From Nakamurella endophytica (GTDB taxonomy: Bacteria; Actinomycetota; Actinomycetes; Mycobacteriales; Nakamurellaceae), in contig NZ_BMNA01000012.1 of the NCBI RefSeq assembly GCF_014646215.1, positions 1 to 64,000 of the forward strand: DNA of 64,000 nt. The letters run 5' to 3'. Made by a program: the position numbers and the translations under genes. Below are positions 33,101 through 41,601 of this stretch, piece after piece (position 1 is the stretch's first letter; each line of letters starts with the position of its first letter). The notes under the pieces are model-generated. The model made no database searches, was not told where the DNA came from, and saw only the letters and a list, made by a program, of their open reading frames with translations.

Positions 33101-34130
33101 GGCGGCTCCCTGCGGATTCGGGTCGGGGGTCGGTGACGGCGCGCAGTGCCGGCAGCACCTCGCGGCCGAGCAGGGCCAGCGCGGCGACCGGGTCGGGGCC
33201 GAGCGGTGGCCCGAAGGACAGGTGCGTGGCGCCGCGCTCCTGCAGCGCCCGGCACCGCGCCACCACCGCGGCCGGGTCACCGGCGATGCCGAGCGCCAGC
33301 ATCCGGTCGTCGACGAGCCGGGCCGCGGGCCGACCGGACTGGGCCAGCGCCGCCGCCGGCAGGAAGTCCTCCGGGGTCAGCCCGGCGTCGGCCAGCAGCA
33401 CCGGCGAGATGGACGGGCCGTAGTAGGCCAGCTTCTCGGCCAGGGCGTCGCGTCCCGCGGTGCCGTCGCCGGACACCGACACCCAGAAGCACGCCGGCAG
33501 GTCGAACGGGCGGGCGGTCCCCCCGGCGTGGGTGGCGGCGGTGCGGCCGGCCTGCACGGCGTCGACGGCCGTGCGGAACCGCTCCGGCGGGTACAGCAGC
33601 GGCAGCGCCCCGTCGGCCACCTCGCCGGCCATCCGCAGCATCCGCGGTCCCATGGCGCCGACGTACACCGGCACCGGGCGGTCGACGTCCCAGCGCAGCC
33701 GGCTCTGCGACTTGTACCAGTCCGGCAGGTCCCCCGCATCGACGTCGCGGTGACCGAGCAGGGCGCGGAGCGCGGCGACCGCCGACCGGGTCCGGGCCAG
33801 CGGCTCGGGACGCGGGATCCCGGCCCAGGACAGGAACTCCGCGGACCCGGCACCCACGCCGAGCAGGAAGCGACCGCCGGACAGCTCCTGCAGCGTCGCC
33901 GCCGCCATGGCCAGCTCGGCGGGGTGGACGGAGTACGGGTTGACCACGCCGATGCCCAGCTGCAGTGTCGAGGTGCGGACGGCGAGCGCCCCGACGAGCG
34001 CCGGCGCCGACCGGAGCAGCAGGTCGTTGGACACCCAGAGCTGGTCGAACCCGTGCTCCTGCGCCGTCGTGGCGAGCCGGAACAGCTCGTCCGCCGGCAG
34101 GTCGTTGTTCACCCGGACCGAGAACCTCAC
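33093..34130 (-). CDS. LLM-class flavin/F420-dependent oxidoreductase
   Basis: A 345-residue luciferase-like TIM barrel. GFDQLWVSNDLLLRSAPALVGALAVRTSTLQLGIGVVNPYSVHPAELAMAAATLQELSGGRFLLGVGAG is the family core (split here: LGIGVVNPYSVHPAELA and SGGRFLLGVGAGSAEFL). The family uses F420 or FMN for hydride transfer or monooxygenation. GTG 34130 overlaps the RidA stop. The closest architectural parallel is the RutA/RutC (LLM plus RidA) pairing of pyrimidine degradation, but this protein is shorter and its substrate is unknown. Confidence 0.83.
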   Translation of the reverse strand: MRFSVRVNNDLPADELFRLATTAQEHGFDQLWVSNDLLLRSAPALVGALAVRTSTLQLGIGVVNPYSVHPAELAMAAATLQELSGGRFLLGVGAGSAEFLSWAGIPRPEPLARTRSAVAALRALLGHRDVDAGDLPDWYKSQSRLRWDVDRPVPVYVGAMGPRMLRMAGEVADGALPLLYPPERFRTAVDAVQAGRTAATHAGGTARPFDLPACFWVSVSGDGTAGRDALAEKLAYYGPSISPVLLADAGLTPEDFLPAAALAQSGRPAARLVDDRMLALGIAGDPAAVVARCRALQERGATHLSFGPPLGPDPVAALALLGREVLPALRAVTDPRPESAGSRHG

Positions 34131-34606
34131 GGCGCCAGCACCGCCTCGGCCTCGACCTCGACCAGGAAGCCGTCCCCGATCAGCCCGCCGACGTAGACCG
34201 TGGTGTTCGCCGGCAGCACCGCCGCCATCCGCTCGCCGTGGGCGCGGGTGGCCTCCTGCCACGACGCACCGGGCGCCAGCAGCACCCTGGTCCGCACCAC
34301 GTCGCGATCGGTCCCGCCGAGCGCGGACACCGCGGCCAGCACCCGCTCCAGGCACTCCACGGTCTGCGCGTAGGTGTCACCGGGGTGCAGCGCCGCGCCG
34401 TCCGGGCCGGTGGCCGTGGTGCCGCTGACCACCACGGTGTCGCCGCGGCGGACGGCGCGGCTGTACCCGCCGACCTCCTGCCAGCCGGTGGCGTCCCGGA
34501 ACCGTGCCGTGCCGTGCACGTCGGTGGGCACCGGGCCGTGCACGTCGGTGGGCACCGTGCCCTGGCCGTCCGGGGGTGGCGCGTCGCCGGGGTGTGCCCG
34601 GGTCAC
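34127..34606 (-). CDS. RidA-family (YjgF/YER057c/UK114) protein
   Basis: A 159-residue RidA-fold protein. The family core starts near residue 35 (YSRAVRRGDTVVVSGTTA) and includes QTVECLERVLAAVSALGGTDRDVVRTRVLL and FLVEVEAEAVL. The first 30 residues are a Pro/Gly linker containing a duplicated VPTDVHG heptapeptide (a 24-bp DNA duplication near 34507-34555). The Arg of catalytic RidA (R105 in the TRV.. segment) is conserved. RidA proteins deaminate reactive enamine/imine intermediates. GTG 34606 overlaps the upstream ATPase stop, and its own stop overlaps the LLM start. Confidence 0.83.
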   Translation of the reverse strand: MTRAHPGDAPPPDGQGTVPTDVHGPVPTDVHGTARFRDATGWQEVGGYSRAVRRGDTVVVSGTTATGPDGAALHPGDTYAQTVECLERVLAAVSALGGTDRDVVRTRVLLAPGASWQEATRAHGERMAAVLPANTTVYVGGLIGDGFLVEVEAEAVLAP

Positions 34607-35595
34607 GGGCGGCCCGGTCCGGTGAGCGGGACCGCGCCGGCCCGATTTCCCGACCCGGGGGCGCGGACCAGGCAGGCGGCGCTGCGTCCGGCCACCGGTT
34701 CCAGCCGCGGGTCCTGCACCCGGCACCGGTCCTGCACCAGCGGGCAGCGCGGGTGGAAGTGGCAGCCGGACGGCGGTGCGGCCGGGTCCGGGACGTCGCC
34801 GGGCAGGTCGACCGGCAGCGTGCCGGCCCCGTCGGCGCGGGGGATGGCGGCGACCAGCGCCTCGGTGTACGGGTGCCGGGGGTCGGACCAGACCGTTGCG
34901 GTGTCGCCGATCTCGACGATCCGGCCCAGGTACATGACGGCCACCCGGTGCGCCACCTGTCGCACCACCGACAGGTCGTGCGAGACGAACACCATGCCCA
35001 GCGACGCCTCGGCCACCAGCTCGGAGAGCAGGTTCGCCACCTGCGCCTGGGCGGAGGCGTCGAGTGCGCTGATCGGCTCGTCGGCGACGATGCACGCCGG
35101 GTCGGCGGCCAGCGTGCGGGCGATGGCGATCCGCTGCCGCTGCCCGCCGCTGAACTCGTGCGGGTAGCTGCCCACCGCGTCGCCGGGCAGGCCGACCCGC
35201 TCGAGCAGCTCCCGGGCCCGGCGCAGCCCGTCGGCGCGGCGGCCGCCACCGAGCACGACGCCGTCCGCGATCAGCTCGCCGACCTTGCGGCGCGGGTTGA
35301 GCGAGGCGTAGGGGTCCTGGAACACCATCTGCAGCCGGCGCAGGTCGGCGCCGCGCCGGCGCCGCCCCGCGGGTTCGACGGGCCGTCCCAGGAACTCGAC
35401 GGTGCCGCGCGCCAGAGGTTCGAGGCCGGTCGCGGCACGGCCGAGAGTGGACTTGCCGCAACCGGACTCGCCGACCAGGCCGAGGATCTCGCCCGGCCGG
35501 ACGTCCAGGTCGACCCCGTCGACGGCGCGTACCCGGGCCGCGCCCCGGCCGTACTCGACGGCGACGTCGCGCAGCCGCAACAGGGGAGCGGTCAT
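34603..35595 (-). CDS. Peptide/nickel-type ABC transporter ATPase (DppF/OppF type)
   Basis: A 330-residue ATPase. Walker A is GESGCGKSTLG, the Q-loop is MVFQDPYASLNPR, the signature FSGGQRQRIAIARTL, Walker B ACIVADEPISALD and the H-loop VFVSHDL. The C-terminal oligopeptide-transporter extension has the GCHFHPRCPLVQDRCR cysteine motif. It pairs with the next ATPase upstream in the operon. The ATG at 35595 overlaps that gene's stop (ATGA). Confidence 0.9.
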   Translation of the reverse strand: MTAPLLRLRDVAVEYGRGAARVRAVDGVDLDVRPGEILGLVGESGCGKSTLGRAATGLEPLARGTVEFLGRPVEPAGRRRRGADLRRLQMVFQDPYASLNPRRKVGELIADGVVLGGGRRADGLRRARELLERVGLPGDAVGSYPHEFSGGQRQRIAIARTLAADPACIVADEPISALDASAQAQVANLLSELVAEASLGMVFVSHDLSVVRQVAHRVAVMYLGRIVEIGDTATVWSDPRHPYTEALVAAIPRADGAGTLPVDLPGDVPDPAAPPSGCHFHPRCPLVQDRCRVQDPRLEPVAGRSAACLVRAPGSGNRAGAVPLTGPGRP

Positions 35596-36599
35596 GACGT
35601 CCGCACCGCCGCGACAGGCTCCGCCGGACGGCCGCGCAGCGGATCCGGGGGGCAGGCGAGCCGGTGCCCGGGATCCACCGGGACGGCCTCGGGACGCGGG
35701 TCGACGCGGCACGACGGCTGCGCGAACGCGCACCGCGGGTGGAACGGGCAACCGGGCGGGACCGCGCCCAGGCTGGGCGGCGCGCCGGGGATCGGCCGGA
35801 GCGGGGCGGCGGCCGCCTCGGGGTGCGGCAGCGCGTCGAGCAGCCCGCGGGTGTACGGGTGCCGGGGCCGGGTGAGCAGCGTCGCGGCCGGTCCGCTCTC
35901 GGCCAGCCGCCCGCCGTACAGCACGTGCACCCGGGACGCCACCGCGGACAGCACGCCGAGGTCGTGGGTGATCACCACGACGGCCAGCTCCTTCTCCCGG
36001 CGCAGCCGGTCCAGCAGCCGCAGGATGCCCGCCTGCACCGTGACGTCCAGGGCGGTGGTGGGCTCGTCGGCGAGCAGCAGCTGCGGTTCGGCGGCCAGCG
36101 CGACCGCGATGGCGATGCGCTGCCGCATGCCGCCGGAGAACTGGCCGGGGTAGGACCGCAGGGCCTGCTCGGGGTCGGGGATGCGGACGTCGGCCAGCAG
36201 CTCGACCGCGCGGGCCCGAGCGGCGGCAGCCGACAGGCCCAGGTGGTGCCGCATGTGCTCGGTGAGCTGGGTGCCGATGGTCAGGATCGGGTGCAGCGCG
36301 GTCGCCGGGTCCTGCGAAACCATGGCGATGCGCCGGCCGCGCACGTCGCGGAAGGCCCGCCGCCGAAGCCCGACCAGCTCCGTGCCGGCGAAGTGGGCCG
36401 ACCCGCTGGTGCGCGCGCCGGGCGGCAGCAGGCCGAGCAGGGTCATCGCCGTCATGGTCTTGCCGCTGCCGCTCTCGCCGGCCAGGCCGACGATCTCGCC
36501 GGCGTCGACGTCGAAGGACACGTCGTCCACGGCCAGCTGCGGGCCGCGCCGGGTCGGCAGGGCGACGCGCAGGCCGCGCACCTCGAGCAGGGGTGCCAC
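35592..36599 (-). CDS. Peptide/nickel-type ABC transporter ATPase (DppD/OppD type)
   Basis: A 335-residue ATPase with Walker A GESGSGKTMTA, MVSQDPATALHPILTIG at the Q-loop, signature FSGGMRQRIAIAVAL, Walker B LLLADEPTTALD and H-loop VVITHDL. It carries the C-terminal GCPFHPRCAFAQPSCR motif shared with OppD. GTG 36599 overlaps the preceding permease stop by one base (TAGTG). The long open frame upstream is a shadow of the permease gene. Confidence 0.9.
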   Translation of the reverse strand: MAPLLEVRGLRVALPTRRGPQLAVDDVSFDVDAGEIVGLAGESGSGKTMTAMTLLGLLPPGARTSGSAHFAGTELVGLRRRAFRDVRGRRIAMVSQDPATALHPILTIGTQLTEHMRHHLGLSAAAARARAVELLADVRIPDPEQALRSYPGQFSGGMRQRIAIAVALAAEPQLLLADEPTTALDVTVQAGILRLLDRLRREKELAVVVITHDLGVLSAVASRVHVLYGGRLAESGPAATLLTRPRHPYTRGLLDALPHPEAAAAPLRPIPGAPPSLGAVPPGCPFHPRCAFAQPSCRVDPRPEAVPVDPGHRLACPPDPLRGRPAEPVAAVRTS

Positions 36600-37540
36600 T
36601 ACGCGCGCACCTCCCGCGCGGTCCGCGGGTCCAGCACGTCCCGCAGGGTGTCGCCGACGAAGTTGAAGGCCAGCACGACCGTCAGGATGGCCAGGCCGGG
36701 GAACAGGCCGACCCACCACCGGTCGAAGTTCTGGGCGCCCGCCGCGACCATGGCGCCCCACTCGGCGGTCGGCGGCTGGGCTCCCAGGCCGAGGAACGAC
36801 AGGCCGGACAGCAGCAGCACGGCGTTGCCGACGTCCAGCGCCGCCATGACGAACACCGGCCCGGCGCTGTTCGGGCGGATGTCCACGACGAGCGTGCGCA
36901 GCCCCGAGGCGCCCAGCAACCGGGAGGAGACCACGTACTGCGCGCCGCGTGCGGACAGCACCAGGCTGCGCACCAGCCGGGCGTAGGACGGCCAGGACAC
37001 CACCACCACCGCGATCACCGCGTTGCGCAGTTGCGGGCCGAGCGCCGCGGCGATGGCCAGGGCCAGGATGATGCCCGGGAACGCGAAGACCAGGTCGGCC
37101 AGCCGCATGACCACCGCGTCCACCCACCCGCCGAAGTACCCGGCGAGCCCGCCGAGCACCGCGCCGATCAGCATGGCGGCGACGACCAGGATCACCGCGT
37201 AGGGCAACGAGATCCGGGCGCCGAACAGCACCCGGGACAGCACGTCGCGGCCCACCTCGTCGGTGCCGAACAGGTGCGCCCCGGACGGCGCCTGCAGCGT
37301 GTCGAACGCCTGGGCGTCCGGGTCGTAGGGCGCCAGTGCCGGCGCGAACACGGCGACCAGCGTCCACAGCGCCAGCACGACGAATCCCGTGACGGCCAGC
37401 GGTTGCCGCCACGGCGAGCGACGGCTGCCGCGCCCGGCCCGGCCGGTCCGGCCCGGTCCGCCGGCCGCGGCGCCGGGGTCGGGGCGCTCGCCGGCGGGCA
37501 CCCCAGCCGGCGGGTCGAGCGGCGATTCGGCGACGGTCAC
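36599..37540 (-). CDS. Peptide/nickel-type ABC permease (DppC type)
   Basis: A 313-residue permease. A hydrophilic Pro/Gly-rich N-terminus of 50 residues is followed by six helices. GTDEVGRDVLSRVLFGARISL is the DppC/OppC hallmark, and the cytoplasmic EAA loop is near residue 210 (SSRLLGASGLRTLVVDIRPNSAGP). The GTG at 37540 overlaps the DppB-type gene's stop. It forms the channel with the partner permease. Confidence 0.9.
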   Translation of the reverse strand: MTVAESPLDPPAGVPAGERPDPGAAAGGPGRTGRAGRGSRRSPWRQPLAVTGFVVLALWTLVAVFAPALAPYDPDAQAFDTLQAPSGAHLFGTDEVGRDVLSRVLFGARISLPYAVILVVAAMLIGAVLGGLAGYFGGWVDAVVMRLADLVFAFPGIILALAIAAALGPQLRNAVIAVVVVSWPSYARLVRSLVLSARGAQYVVSSRLLGASGLRTLVVDIRPNSAGPVFVMAALDVGNAVLLLSGLSFLGLGAQPPTAEWGAMVAAGAQNFDRWWVGLFPGLAILTVVLAFNFVGDTLRDVLDPRTAREVRA

Positions 37541-38640
37541 GAGAGCCGGATCCTCGGGTCGATGACGCCGTAGAGCACGTCAACGAGCAGGTTGATCACG
37601 ATGTACACGACCGCGACCACGACGCTGACGCCCATGATGGCCGGCAGGTCCAGGTTCTTGGCGCTGTTGTAGGCGTACTGGCCCAGACCCGGCCAGCTGA
37701 AGATGCTCTCGACCAGCACGGTGCCGGACAGCAGGCTGCCGAACGCCACCCCGGCGACGGTGATGATCGAGATCAACGCCGGGCGCAGCACGTGCCGCAG
37801 CACCACCACCCGCTCCGGGAGGCCCTTGGCCCTGGCCGCCCGCACGTAGTCCAGGCCGAGGATCTCCAGCACGGAGGCGCGGGTGAAGCGGAGCAGCATG
37901 CCGACGGTGTACGTCGCCAGCACCAGGCCCGGCAGCACCAGGTGCAGCAGTGCGGACCCGAGCAGCGACCACTGCCCGTGCAGCAGCGCGTCGACGGTGT
38001 AGAAGCCCGTGGTGTGCGTCGGTGGCGTCTCCGTCGGGTCCAGCCGGCCGCCGCCCGGCAGCACTCCGAGCTTGAAGAAGAGCAAGTAGAAGGCCAGCAG
38101 CGCGATCCAGAAGGTCGGCATCGAGACGCCGGCCAGGCTGACCACCCGCAGCACCTGGTCCACCCAGCGGTCGCGGTAGACCGCCGCCAGGATGCCCAGC
38201 GGCACGCCGATCACGATGCTCACCACGATGGCGAACAACGCCAGCTCCATGGTGGCCGGGATGTACTCCGCGAGGTCCGTGGACACCGGGCGGTGGCTCT
38301 GCTGCGACATCCCGAAGTCGCCGTGCAGCACGTTGCCCAGGTACACCAGGTACTGCACCGGCACCGGCCGGTCGAGCCCGTACTGGTGGCGGAAGGCGGC
38401 CACCGCGGCCGGATCGGCGGACGCCTGCTGCCCGAGGTTCGCGGTCACCGGATCGCCGGGGACCAGCTGCGTCAGCAGGAACGAGACCAGGGTGATGCCG
38501 ACGCACAGCAGCAGGCCGGCGGCGATCCGCTTGAGCAGGAACCGGCCGAGACGCTGCCGGCCCGGCCGGGCCCTGCGCCGCGCCGGGGCGGGCGGCGACG
38601 CAGGGGCCGCTGGGGCCTCCAGCGGACTACTGGAGCTCAC
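37537..38640 (-). CDS. Peptide/nickel-type ABC permease (DppB type)
   Basis: A 367-residue permease with six helices. FLLKRIAAGLLLCVGITLVSFLLTQLVPGDP is the DppB signature, and the EAA loop reads LDYVRAARAKGLPERVVVLRHVLRPALI near residue 265. The substrate-facing loop has ETPPTHTTGFYTVDALL. GTG 38640 lies 14 bases inside the end of the binding-protein gene; the N-terminal 30 residues are Pro/Arg-rich, so a later start cannot be excluded. Confidence 0.88.
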   Translation of the reverse strand: MSSSSPLEAPAAPASPPAPARRRARPGRQRLGRFLLKRIAAGLLLCVGITLVSFLLTQLVPGDPVTANLGQQASADPAAVAAFRHQYGLDRPVPVQYLVYLGNVLHGDFGMSQQSHRPVSTDLAEYIPATMELALFAIVVSIVIGVPLGILAAVYRDRWVDQVLRVVSLAGVSMPTFWIALLAFYLLFFKLGVLPGGGRLDPTETPPTHTTGFYTVDALLHGQWSLLGSALLHLVLPGLVLATYTVGMLLRFTRASVLEILGLDYVRAARAKGLPERVVVLRHVLRPALISIITVAGVAFGSLLSGTVLVESIFSWPGLGQYAYNSAKNLDLPAIMGVSVVVAVVYIVINLLVDVLYGVIDPRIRLS

Positions 38641-40321
38641 TGAGGTTGACCAGCCAGAGTGCGTTGGACTGCACGTTCTTCACGGAGTTGGCGGCCACCA
38701 GGATCTGCGCCGGCTGCAGCAGCGGCATGATCGGCCCGGACTGGTTCATCGACGTCTGGATCTGCTGGTACAGCGTGGTTCGCGCGGCGGTGTCCAGCGT
38801 GGTCCCGGCCTTGGTGCCCAGCGCCTCCAACGCCGGGTCCGCGCCCTTGGCCCACCCGGCCCGCAGGCCGACCAGCTGGCCCGGCAGGAAGTTCAGGTAG
38901 TCGCTGGGGTCCGGGAAGTCCGGGCCCCATTCCCACAGGCCCAGCTGGTTCTTGCCGGCGCGGTAGGCGTCCAGCGCTGTGGACACCGACTGCCCGGCCA
39001 GCATCACGGTGATGCCGACGTCCTTGAGGTTCTGCTGGACCCGGCTGGCCAGGTCGCCGAAGTTGAGCCCGTTGACCTGGATGTCGCTCGGGTAGGACAG
39101 CGTCACCGTCGGGTTGCCGAGCCCGGACCGGGCCAGCGCCGCCTTTGCGCGGTCGACGTCGCGCTTGACCCCGGAGCCCTCGGCGAGGCTGCCGACGAAG
39201 GTGCTCGGGATGATCCCGGCGGCCTGCACGGCGCCGGTGCCGGCGAGCTTGACCAGGCCGTCGTAGTCGATGCCGTACCGCACGGCCTCCTGGAAGTCCT
39301 TGTTGGACGTCACCTTCGAGACGGCGCTGTTGTTGTTGCTGAAGAGGAAGAACACGTTCGGCGAGGCGCCGCTGACCACCTGCACGTTGCTGACGCCCTG
39401 CGCCTGCGCGGGCGACAGGTCGACGGCGATCTGCGCCGCGTTCTTCAGCACGTCCAGCTTCTGGACGTTCGCCTGGACGTTGCGGATGACGATCTTCTCG
39501 TACTTGGGCTTGGTGCCCCAGTACTTGGGGTTCGCCGTCAGCACGACCTGGCTGGTGGTGCTGTAGCTGGTCAGGGTGTACGGGCCGCTGCCGGCGGACG
39601 CCGAGTTCAGGGCGTTCTCGGCCTTGTCGGCGGTGTCCGCGCCGGCCGCGTCGGTCCCGCCGGCGGCCTTGACGGCCTTGGAGTTCACGATCCCCAGCGC
39701 CGAGTTCGGGACGATGTAGGGGATCGCCGGGTTCGGCGTCTTGCTGGTCAGCACCACGGTGTGCGCATCCGGGGCGGAGACCGTGATGCCGGCCATCAGG
39801 AACGACGGGTTGCCCTTGATGTTGGCGACGCGCTGCAGCGAGAACACCACGTCCGCCGACGTGACCGGGCTGCCGTCCGAGAAGACCGCGTCCTGGCGCA
39901 GTTTGAAGGTGAACGTCGTGCCGTCCTTGGACGCGGTGTACGACTCCGCGAGGTCCGGGACCGGGGTCTTGACGTCGCCGCCCTTGAAGGTCAGCAAGGT
40001 GTCGTAGAGCGCGTGGTCGATGAGCAGGCCGGTGGGCTCGAACATCCGCGCCGGGTCGGCGGTCTTGAGCTGGAAGGCCGTCTCGACCACGATCGATCCC
40101 GACGGCGCGGCGCCGCCGCCGGTGTCGCCGCCCGCGGTGGTGGTGCTGCCGCCGGAACTTGTGCTGCCGCCGGACCCCGACGACCCGGCGGAGGTGGAGG
40201 CGGACGAGGACGAGGCGGACGACGACGACGAGGACGACGACGAGCCGCCCCCGCCACCGCAGGCCGAGACGAGCAGTGCCGCGGCCACGACCATGGCTCC
40301 CACCGCTGGCGATCGACGCAT
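38627..40321 (-). CDS. Peptide/nickel-type binding lipoprotein (DppA/OppA family, SBP_bac_5)
   Basis: A 564-residue family 5 solute-binding protein. The signal ends in the lipobox LVSAC (Cys near residue 21), and a Ser-rich spacer with a long Ser run follows to residue 75. The mature domain begins IVVETAFQLKTADPARMFEP; LAESYTASKDGTTFTFKLRQDAVFSDGSPVTSADVVFSLQRV is the typical SBP5 region (about 125-165). It binds peptides or other small molecules for the importer. ATG 40321 has GGAGGACTC upstream. A LacI-type operator lies in the 115-bp gap before it. Confidence 0.88.
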   Translation of the reverse strand: MRRSPAVGAMVVAAALLVSACGGGGGSSSSSSSSSASSSSASTSAGSSGSGGSTSSGGSTTTAGGDTGGGAAPSGSIVVETAFQLKTADPARMFEPTGLLIDHALYDTLLTFKGGDVKTPVPDLAESYTASKDGTTFTFKLRQDAVFSDGSPVTSADVVFSLQRVANIKGNPSFLMAGITVSAPDAHTVVLTSKTPNPAIPYIVPNSALGIVNSKAVKAAGGTDAAGADTADKAENALNSASAGSGPYTLTSYSTTSQVVLTANPKYWGTKPKYEKIVIRNVQANVQKLDVLKNAAQIAVDLSPAQAQGVSNVQVVSGASPNVFFLFSNNNSAVSKVTSNKDFQEAVRYGIDYDGLVKLAGTGAVQAAGIIPSTFVGSLAEGSGVKRDVDRAKAALARSGLGNPTVTLSYPSDIQVNGLNFGDLASRVQQNLKDVGITVMLAGQSVSTALDAYRAGKNQLGLWEWGPDFPDPSDYLNFLPGQLVGLRAGWAKGADPALEALGTKAGTTLDTAARTTLYQQIQTSMNQSGPIMPLLQPAQILVAANSVKNVQSNALWLVNLSELQ

Positions 40322-40341
40322 GAGTCCTCCGGGTCCTCGGG

Positions 40342-40354
40342 TGCAAACGATTGG
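40342..40354. promoter_or_regulatory. Candidate LacI operator before the peptide-importer genes
   Basis: TGCAAACGATTGG lies 20 bases upstream of the binding-protein gene and shares AACGATTG with a site before lacI at 41502. A second CGTAACG half follows at once. The AT-rich, CpG-centred form is typical for LacI-family repressors. Confidence 0.5.
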
Positions 40355-40436
40355 CGTAACGTCCCATCCGCCGGTCGGGGCCGTCAAGCTCGCCCTGTTA
40401 CCACCGTGAAAAGCCTGCGGCACAGCATCGGCGTCC

Positions 40437-41453
40437 CTACCCGGCCGGCGGTCGGCAGGACTCCCGGACCCGCAGCGCGGTGCCGACCCGGAACTCGACG
40501 AACTCCCGTCCGGCGGCCCGGTCGCCGCGGATGCGGTCGAGTAGCAGCCACGCGGCCAGCGCGCCCATCTCGGCCGCGTTGTTGTCCACGACGGTGACCG
40601 ACGGGTGCCACCAGCGGGTCAGCTCGGCGTCCTCGAAGCACAGCAGGCTCAGCGCGCCGGGCACGTCGACCCCGCGACGCCGCAGCTCCGGGAGGGCACC
40701 GAACGAGGCCTCGTGGTTGGCCACCAGCAGCGCCGTGGGCCGGCGCCCCGGCGGCAGCGAGAGCAGTGCGGCCACACCGTCCGTGCCGGTGTCCGGCGCG
40801 AACGGGCCGACGTGCACCAGCTCGTCGCGGTAGCGGATCCCGGCCCGCTCCAGCTCGACGCGGTGGCCCAGCAGCCGCTCCCGCCCGGAGGTGACGTCGC
40901 CCGGCCCGGCGATCACGCCGATGCGCCGGTGCCCCAGCTCCAGCAGGTGCCGGGTGGCCGAGCGGGCCCCGGCCAGGTCGTCGCCGAGCACGCAGTCGCC
41001 GGCCGGCGCGTCGGGACGGCGGGCCAGGTGCACCACCGGCAGCCCGGACCGGTCGAGGTCCCGGGTGGCGGCCGAGTCCAGGCCGACGACGATGACGCCG
41101 GTGGCGTTGTGGTCGATCAGGGTGTGCAGCGCCGCCCGCTCCTGCGCGGCATCGCCGCCGGTCACCGCGAGGACCATCTGGAACCCGTGCTCGGCGAGCG
41201 CCTGCTGCACCACCTCGGCGATCACCCGGAAGCTGGCGTTCACCAGGTTGGTCACCACCAGCCCGACCAGGTCGGTGCGGGCCGTGCGCAGCGCCCTGGC
41301 CGTCGCGTTGGGCCGGTACCCCAGCGCGTCGGCCGCCGCCCGGACCCGCTCCGCGGTCCCGCTGCTCACCCGGGACGAACCGGCCAGGGCCCGCGACGCG
41401 GTGCTGACCGAGACACCGGACGCCGCGGCGACCCGGCGGAGGTCGACCTCCAT
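40437..41453 (-). CDS. LacI-family repressor of the peptide-importer operon
   Basis: A 338-residue LacI protein. The HTH is at residues 5-25 (LRRVAAASGVSVSTASRALAG), with YRPNATARALRTARTDLVGLVV as hinge and sensor start and a periplasmic-binding-like domain to the C-terminus. It is the first gene of a nine-gene minus-strand series and probably represses it. ATG 41453 has GGGAGGGG upstream. It diverges from the DUF885 peptidase gene across a 148-bp gap that holds a candidate operator, so it may control both directions. Confidence 0.86.
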   Translation of the reverse strand: MEVDLRRVAAASGVSVSTASRALAGSSRVSSGTAERVRAAADALGYRPNATARALRTARTDLVGLVVTNLVNASFRVIAEVVQQALAEHGFQMVLAVTGGDAAQERAALHTLIDHNATGVIVVGLDSAATRDLDRSGLPVVHLARRPDAPAGDCVLGDDLAGARSATRHLLELGHRRIGVIAGPGDVTSGRERLLGHRVELERAGIRYRDELVHVGPFAPDTGTDGVAALLSLPPGRRPTALLVANHEASFGALPELRRRGVDVPGALSLLCFEDAELTRWWHPSVTVVDNNAAEMGALAAWLLLDRIRGDRAAGREFVEFRVGTALRVRESCRPPAG

Positions 41454-41501
41454 GCCCCTCCCTGCGGTGGCCGTACGGTCTGGACAGCGCGGACCGGTGC
41501 G

Positions 41502-41513
41502 GGAACGATTGCA
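41502..41513. promoter_or_regulatory. Candidate LacI operator in the divergent lacI/DUF885 promoter region
   Basis: GGAACGATTGCA shares the 8-mer AACGATTG with the site at 40342. It lies 48 bases before lacI and about 90 before the DUF885 start, so one repressor could act on both promoters. Confidence 0.45.
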
Positions 41514-41601
41514 GACCCCGCGCCGGCCCCACGATGGCACGGCGTCCGGCCACGACCAACCCCGCCGGAGCCCGGGGACCGACGGCAACGGTGGAGGACA
41601 G

